The notes under the pieces are model-generated. The model searched no databases, was not told where the DNA came from, and saw only the letters and a list, made by a program, of their open reading frames with translations. A DNA stretch of 64,000 bases, from the NCBI RefSeq assembly GCF_030272615.1, contig NC_081405.1:314670235-314734234 (forward strand), in the 5' to 3' direction. Of the stretch, positions 57,506 through 64,000 are shown one piece after another. Source of the stretch: Cryptomeria japonica (Eukaryota > Streptophyta > Pinopsida > Cupressales > Cupressaceae). Made by a program: the position numbers and the translations under genes. Positions within the stretch are counted from its first letter, which is position 1. Each line of letters opens with the position of its first letter.

Positions 57506-57740
57506 AAAATTAGAGTATAATTAAAATATTAGTTAAGATTACAATTAAAATGAACATTAGAATTAGGGCTATATTAACTTTACTATCAAGGTTAAAATTT
57601 TGATCACAAATATAATTAAGTATAGAATTTGAACTAGAGTTAGTATTTTTATTAAAGTGAATATTAGAGTTATAGTTAGAATTAAACTTAGGGCCAAAGT
57701 CTGGATAAGGGTTAGGAAATATAGATCTAATAATATAGAA
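57506..57740. repeat. degenerate telomere-like repeat, right part
   Basis: Strings such as 'gaattagggctatatta', 'gttagaattaaacttaggg' and 'ggataagggttaggaa' continue the texture of 51750-52473, so the LINE inserted into one pre-existing repeat. Confidence 0.6.
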
Positions 57741-57769
57741 TTATAAATATATAAAATTTGGAATAAGCT

Positions 57770-57958
57770 AGTAAAACATGAGGACTTGTTTTTTACACAC
57801 AGTTATAGAGAATCTAGTGGCATTACAGAATTCCTAGCAAACTTGGGAATTAATGATGAAGAAGAGATTCGGACCGCATCTACCCCCAAGGAAAAGGATG
57901 GCCTTAAAGGGATTTTGGAGGCAAGTTGTGCTCATTTGAAGTACGCATTTAGTAATCT
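57770..57958 (+). pseudogene. LINE RNase H C-terminal fragment (copy h)
   Basis: The frame reads 'FFTHSYRESSGITEFLANLG', the final part of a LINE RNase H (H.YRE.N...D.LANLG) with the Asn and Asp replaced. It runs into the edge of the segmental duplicate at 57959. A small remnant with no function. Confidence 0.55.
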
Positions 57959-59032
57959 CCTTGTTTGTTAAGGCAACTTATCCTCACTTCTTGTCTATGA
58001 ATGATGATGAGGATATTACAAGTGGATAAGTAGATAAAGAATTTGAAGACTGTTCTGGTCCTGCGTTGGATTACAATTATGTGGTCTTTGTTTCTGTTGA
58101 GTGCATATAGTGATGAAGAGTAGCAAATAAGGAGAAAATTATGGCATCTCAACTTTCTCATTGGGTGCCATGGCTGAACGCGAGTCGTATCATTCAGACA
58201 AATGCAATTTTCCTTTTTATTGAAATGTAAATGGAGCCACTCCATGTGATAGCACTTGTCAAAGGATCTATATATATAATATATATTATAATATAATAAT
58301 GATGTATTATATTAAAAATATACATCATTTTTTTCATTATTCTAAAATTAATCTATTTATTTATAACACACTGTTAAAAATTAAAATTAAGATATTTATA
58401 GAAGATAAGCAAAGCTTCAATAGTAATTGCTAAAGGACAAGTACTTGTATTTGCATAGCTTAAAGTCAACAGATAACTACAAGCTGAATTTATCACATTT
58501 ACTCACTCGTTCAATTCTATAATTATCAGACTTGACTTGGCTCTCAATTTTGAATTTGAGTTTGTTCATTAAAAAGAGTGATGAGTTTTGAAATCATCTA
58601 ATCAAACAACAGCTCTTTACAAAAAAAATCGTTTACTAATCAATATTAAACAAATATTTATTCTTTTAATGATTGATCTTATCTTATCTTCAGCTCTAAT
58701 AATAAGCTTATCTTTAGTTATGCTATTTCAATTGTTGATACTATCAATCAAATTGCAAGTCAAGGTCAACATTAACAATAATAATTTTATATGTAAATTT
58801 TTTAATAAAATATACAATGAATATTAATATTACAATATTTCAAATATATATATTCATCACTACATAAGTGTAATATAAGTTTCTTGTAAACATCTATTAT
58901 TTCAAACTATCCCTAAATAAATATGACATAACTCATGTACCAACTAAACAATAAATATTAATGTTACAATAATATAAAAACAAGTACTCCCCCAGTATGA
59001 AACTTAGTTATAAATGCCAAATGTAAGAACTA

Positions 59033-60091
59033 TCAACATGACAGGTTTGAACCAGTAGTGACTTGCAGCCACCCACAGAATTTCTTATACAGATTAACTC
59101 GATTATTCACAGCCGCCGGATTCCCTCCCCCGCATTCTCCGCCGTTGATTGCTCTGATCGTTCCAGCAAATCCGCTACCCCCTGGGGAAGTCATGGCTCT
59201 GTGACAGTTGCTGTTTCTCATCCAAAACCACAGTGACGTCTTGAAGGCAACGTCAGACTTTTGTGCCACCAAGTCTGGGTTTCTCAGCAACGGAAGTCCC
59301 AAAAATTGTCCCGCTGCTCCATAGTTATAGTTCCTGGAACATAATACAACTCACCTATTAGTGTGTGTTAGGAGAATGTTTACTATTGATGTTATTAAAA
59401 AACAAGGTTACCAAGTTAGCTGAAGAGGTCCCCGTCCATAGTATTGCTTCCCAGGAGCACAAGGGTATTGTGTAGAAGGTTGGCAGTAGGTACGTTTTAC
59501 AATTTCCTCTATATAACACATACCTGCAAATTAAACGTGTTAGGGTTTGATTACTATCAAGAAGTCATGTATATACAAACTTCCTAATATTTGCATACTT
59601 CCAGTCTCGTGAGCCACGTTGGCAAAGAAAGCAGCAAGCTCTCTCTTTTGGACTGTAAGAGAACCAGTGGTGCCAAAACCAGAGAACATTCTAGCTCTAG
59701 CTGCACTGATAAAGCCTTCGTAAGTGTAGAAGTTCTTTCCCTTACAAGAAGCAGGAATTCCCGCTTTAATACGGTCAAAGAAGGCCTTAGTGATAGTATA
59801 TTCAATGGATCCAAAGGGAGTAGGACTGTCGACCTTACATGCGCCTTGTTCACAACCATCTTCCCAATAGGCCTGAGTAGTTATTATAGATTGAATGGAT
59901 CCAGAGGGGACAGTACATGGGCCTTGTTGACAACCAACTCCGCAATAAGATTGAGTGGTTCCACAGTATCCCCACTTGCTGCAGCACTCTTGCTCTGGAC
60001 ATCCACACTTCTGTGCGGAGATAAAATGCATTTCTCCTACTAATATCAACGTAGCCATCACTAACACTACAATGTTTGCGCATTTTGCCAT
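59033..60091 (-). CDS. class IV chitinase with hevein domain (chitinase C)
   Basis: Exons 60091-59599, 59523-59412 and 59333-59033 on the minus strand, GT-AG introns, 301 residues. It is a secreted endochitinase that binds and cleaves chitin, normally a defence or developmental protein. Residues 1-27 form a signal peptide ending '...FISAQ'. Residues 28-59 are a hevein module (CBM18) with the Cys pattern and aromatic 'CCSKWGYCG'. A linker '[19 protein letters not shown]' resembles the start of the catalytic domain. The GH19 domain carries 'AHETGS' (catalytic Glu), 'MCYIEE' (second Glu), '[12 protein letters not shown]' and '[11 protein letters not shown]'. The upstream ATG at 60106 would add five residues; 60091 is preferred because it gives a compact signal peptide shared with copy B. 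No disabling change seen. Confidence 0.9.
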
Positions 60092-60144
60092 GGCTGAAAC
60101 TTTCAACTAGTCGCTTGCTTTGCCAATTATATCCAACAGCGCAG

Positions 60145-60154
60145 CTATATATAA
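60145..60154 (-). promoter_or_regulatory. TATA box of chitinase C
   Basis: TTATATATAG on the minus strand lies about 55-60 bases upstream of the ATG. The matching site in pseudogene B is changed (32965-32974). Confidence 0.6.
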
Positions 60155-60566
60155 GAAGGAGATTTTTAATTGTATGCGTGGGGCTCAAGATGACTAATAT
60201 AGATCAGCTACCTTTGAGCTAATGTTAGTTGCGTGGGTGCTAAAGATTTGCGGGATTTTTGGTTTTTCGGCTTACCAAGTGATTATAGAATCATTTTAAG
60301 ATTAAATTATAAGCCAGAAGGATGGTTTCGTGAGCCACCGCTATATTTTTATTGACATAGACAAAGTCAACATACTAAACTTCCCGCTGCAGCTATACAT
60401 TTACAATCGTATTATTAAAATTTTGGTTCAACAGTTTTGTTTTTTTGTTTTTTTAAATAAGTACCTTAATTAGGGAGCCATATAGCAAAATTGAAAGATT
60501 TCAAACTACCCCGATCTTCTCTTGAAAGAGAGAGGGTAAAAACTGGAATCTCGAAAAATTAAAGAA

Positions 60567-63500
60567 TAGTTTATTTGATTAAACAAGAGCTGCAGAGCAG
60601 CGAAGTTCCTGCCAAAAGAGTGGCAGAACAATTTTGTCGCGGTTTGGAATGCATAGCTCCAGTCATCCTACATAGTCTTCATGCCTTCGTTGTACTCTAT
60701 TTGACCATCTACCTCTGTTACCAGAAATGGGACGTCTTCATGCCTTCATTGTGCTCTATTTGACTATCTACTATCTAGAGTTGACTGGCTACCTGTAAAC
60801 CAATTGAACATGAATATTAATTTTCTTTAAAATTAATATATTTTCCTAGCTTTGCCTATTAATAGTGCCCTATTAATAGTGCCCAAGATGTCAATTGCAA
60901 AGAATATTAAAAGAATTTGTGATCTCCATAGCAGCAACTATTAAACACAGATACTCAGTCAATCAATTTCACTCCCAAATTTGTACTCCTAAATTTGCAC
61001 CTCATCTAGTCTTACATAAGCCTCAGTGCAAAAGAATGCATATAAAAAAGTAGCAACCAAAAAAATTTACTCATCCTAATAACAGATCAAATGGTGTGAT
61101 AAAAAAACATTGATGCTAAAAAAAAAATTCTATACAGTTGAATCTTGAAGCCCTATCAACCAGTAACCAACCAATAATGACTGCAAGTTAAAAGCAAAAG
61201 AGTAGCCAAGATTCAGACCTACAGTTTATTCACAATTTTGCGGCTACATAGTAGATAGTGATTGTAGATAGTGATTGATTGAATCTGTGATATAGCAATC
61301 AAGATGCACTTGGTATTTCAGCAAGAGAGAGAACATTATGTATTTCCATAAAAAAAAATAAAAAAAATAATCAGTTTATAATTCTCTTTTGAATAACCAG
61401 AAAATTGAATATCAATTATCTGCCTGAATCAAATTCCATACTAGTTAAAAATCGCTACCAGTTGCAAACACAAACATCCACAAGCATTCGGGTCTTTTTA
61501 AAAAGGAAACAAAGTTAATAAGGTTTTCATTTCACATATTGTCCTCACCACTCTATCTTCCTAATCCAAATATGTTTTCTATTTGGCGAAGCCAACCCTT
61601 TCAAATAGTTTGATTATTAATTTTTGGTTTGTGAACCAAATACTTTAAATTGAGTACTAAGGATCTTGTATTTGAATAAAGGCTTTAGCTTATTAGTTCA
61701 TCATCTCAAAGCCATACTATAGAATGAGAAATTTGATATCGTGGACATCAAATAGAAATTCACACTTTCCTTTCATAGATACAACATCTCATCTCAATTT
61801 ACCATCTTGAAATCTTGAATCTTTTCTTGGCGCATATTTTCATGTTATTTATTAACAATTGAACTATAATTCTACCAAGGAAATCAAGAAGATTTCTCTC
61901 TATATATACTAAGCACCTAAAGATTATTTTGCAGAGCGAAGTGCTACAACTATAAGCACCAAACGAACAAGGTTTTGAAGTTTGACAAAGGATAGTAGCA
62001 CGAGTACTTCTCAAAGACAAAAAAATAGAGATCTGCAATGAAATAGTGATATCATGATACAAGGAAAGTCGGTATCAAAGCAATGTGATAGACCAACATA
62101 TCAAAGCAATCAAGTAGAGTAAGAATGAGACAACCCATTGGTAATCCTACATGATAGAAAAAGATCTTAAGAGCAAGGCTTGTATACATCTATGACAGTC
62201 ATTAGTACATTCTATATCTTCATCCATTTTGAATAATATTAGAAACCCTCAAAAGTCCAAAGAAACATAATGAAAGGCTAGAAACAATAGCAAAAGGCTG
62301 TCTTAAAGAGCAGCAATCAAGAGGCTTGTTACAGTGCACTGTAAAGAGAAATGGCATATAGGATTAGTTCAAGGGCATTGAAAGATTACATTCACTTAAT
62401 GATCAATAAAAGATATAGTTGAGACTTTAAACATATCATTCACAGCCAAGAATCTTCATGATAGTTGTTAATAGTGAAGGCATAAAGGAAGCTAGAGTCA
62501 AGGGGTTACTGTCAAACCAAACCAGTAAAGATTAATGTAAGATAGTCACCATCAAAATGTAGTCAAGAGGTTAGGGTTCCAAAATGTTGGCAACATCTCC
62601 AAATGATAGTAGCACCATTCTAAAAACCAAGATATAGTGAAGACAAGGACAATGATAGAGCCAACGTTATAGCCTGCAGGAAAGACTAATACATAGATGA
62701 GAAGGTTGTGTTCCACTGTCATAGCCTAGACATAGCATCTCACACAAAAGATCACTGAAAATCAATCATGACAAGGCTCTTTTCATTCCCATGGTCAAGG
62801 TGACTAAGGACTAAAAATATGCAATATTGCAGAGATAGTGAGGGTTTCATGTGATAGTTTATAGTCAACAAACCATGAAAACAAAGAGGTGTCCATGTCA
62901 AAGACCAGTGACAATTCAATATTGCAAAGACTTATGGCATCTTAATAAAGATTTTATTTTGTTCCATGTTTCTTAATACCAAAACAAATCAAGCAAATAT
63001 AGACATACAGTGTCTTGACACTCATATGTCAATCATCTTTCCAGCTCATCATAGTTAATTGTAGCATAGTCTTATCAAAAGTTGTATGCTAGTTTAATCT
63101 GGTTTACTTTATCATGCATTGGCAATTTGTCTTGGCACCTTGAGAAAACACATGTTCTTCTGGTTTCAGCACTTGTAAAAAATATATAAATCAGACAACC
63201 TTGAAATTAATGTTTTGAAACTCACAAAAGAGGTAAGATCATCTTAGTTCAACCTCTTTGCTAATCCAAAGTCTAATGCAGATACATTATACCAATAACA
63301 ATTGTGAATATTCTAGACTCCCACAACAAACCAAGAACCTTTGAAGTGTCGAAAGAGTTACATCTTGTAAAGCCTATTCCAAATAAATTAGAACATGCCA
63401 AGATGAACATCTTGCTCCTTTGTCAAGAAGATATCTGAGCACTACAAAGAAATTGGCACACTACAATCATATTACCATTTCCCAAGAGAAATGCTGAAAT

Positions 63501-64000
63501 GAGTACAATCTCTTATTAACAAATATTAGTAATCATCAATAACTATGCTTCAAATCTCTATGAAGGATATGATTTGAGTGCCAATAGTCCACTGCAAGAA
63601 TAAGCTATACAAACTATTTACATATTTTCTACTAGAAAACATGAAGCGAATTTATAAACATACTCAAAGATCAGAAAAAAAAAATTACATTTGGATAAGT
63701 TGATTTTGAATTAACTTGGCTTTCACAGGATTACTACTAGCTTCTACAAGAAAACATACTCCATTTGCCTTTTTCATTATCTCAGCCCTGGATTAAACAT
63801 TCCATTTTAGATCAGCATTTAATCAAACATTTTTATGGGAGATAATGCTAAAGACTTGTGACAAGTAAAACACTTTTATAGGCAGAAAAAACTTACATAT
63901 CCCCACCTTCATAGTAACCTCTCACAATACACACATAGCAACCCTACAAAGAAAAAAACAAGAAAAATATTATAAATTTTTCATTTTTAAGAATATTCTA
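60567..64000. other. AT-rich intergenic DNA
   Basis: No gene is recognised in 3.4 kb. All frames are short (for example 62062-61799) and carry no known motif. It could hold decayed LTR sequence, but no ends or coding remnants were identified. Confidence 0.45.

Larger units (their letters stand above)
57959..60566. repeat. segmental duplicate 2 (chitinase C and flanks)
   Basis: Pairs with 30428-33365 in the same orientation, including the downstream flank, gene and 5' flank. It lacks the SINE and about 150 bases of downstream flank found in the other copy. The edge at 57959 abuts a LINE RNase H remnant. Confidence 0.85.

Noticed and set aside
59591-60043. Plus-strand frame of 150 codons
   Set aside because: Shadow of chitinase C exon 1, which is clearly coding on the minus strand.

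Overview
This window looks like plant nuclear DNA, most likely from a gymnosperm (probably a conifer). It is AT-rich and repeat-dominated, with decayed LTR and LINE retrotransposons nested in one another and very few host genes. The host genes are three GH19 chitinase loci of class IV type, all on the minus strand with two introns each. The organism call is inference from the style of the chitinases, LTRs and LINEs; nothing here identifies a species. No CRISPR, operon or prokaryotic feature is present.

Layout. 1-3179: two same-orientation copies of one LTR family, with an antisense gypsy gag remnant between them. 3180-5634: 3' part of a LINE (copy a), lying against a copia gag-protease remnant (5635-about 8500). 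9597-11844: a 5'-truncated LINE (copy b) with a 12-bp target duplication. 12628-13659: chitinase A, apparently intact, without a hevein domain. 16239-18798: minus-strand copia 3' end, interrupted by a decayed gypsy element with a long LTR (18799-about 24645). 26588-27572: a DNA-transposon-like unit with inverted terminal repeats. 30428-33365: a segmental duplicate carrying chitinase pseudogene B and a tRNA-derived SINE. 34788-40440: several LINE scraps (copies c, g, f). 41769-42125: a GC-rich island of short palindromes. 42215-49912: a near-full-length LINE (copy d) with an 11-bp target duplication. 51750-57740: a degenerate telomere-like repeat split by a 5.0-kb LINE (copy e). 57959-60566: the other segmental duplicate, with intact chitinase C. 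60567-64000: no recognisable gene.

Main observation. The LINEs share an extra open reading frame (here called ORF3, about 500 codons) downstream of the RNase H domain. It begins with a conserved Met-Gly-Gly start, followed by an 'IDE ... FYRD' domain, a 'YHF ... NHF ... LHEG' domain, an acidic block, a Lys-rich block and a probable coiled coil. Six copies or fragments are in this window (a, b, c, d, e and a very diverged f). Target-site duplications around b, c and d, and probably e, enclose ORF3, so it travels as part of the LINE. The 3' ends share a T-rich then TTATC/TTAAT-A-rich tail, and a SINE at 30983-31105 ends in a very similar tail. This suggests a LINE lineage with a third ORF and a SINE that may use it.

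All ORF3 copies carry at least one stop or frameshift, and the RT genes have lost catalytic residues, so every element here looks dead. Only chitinases A and C look like functional genes.
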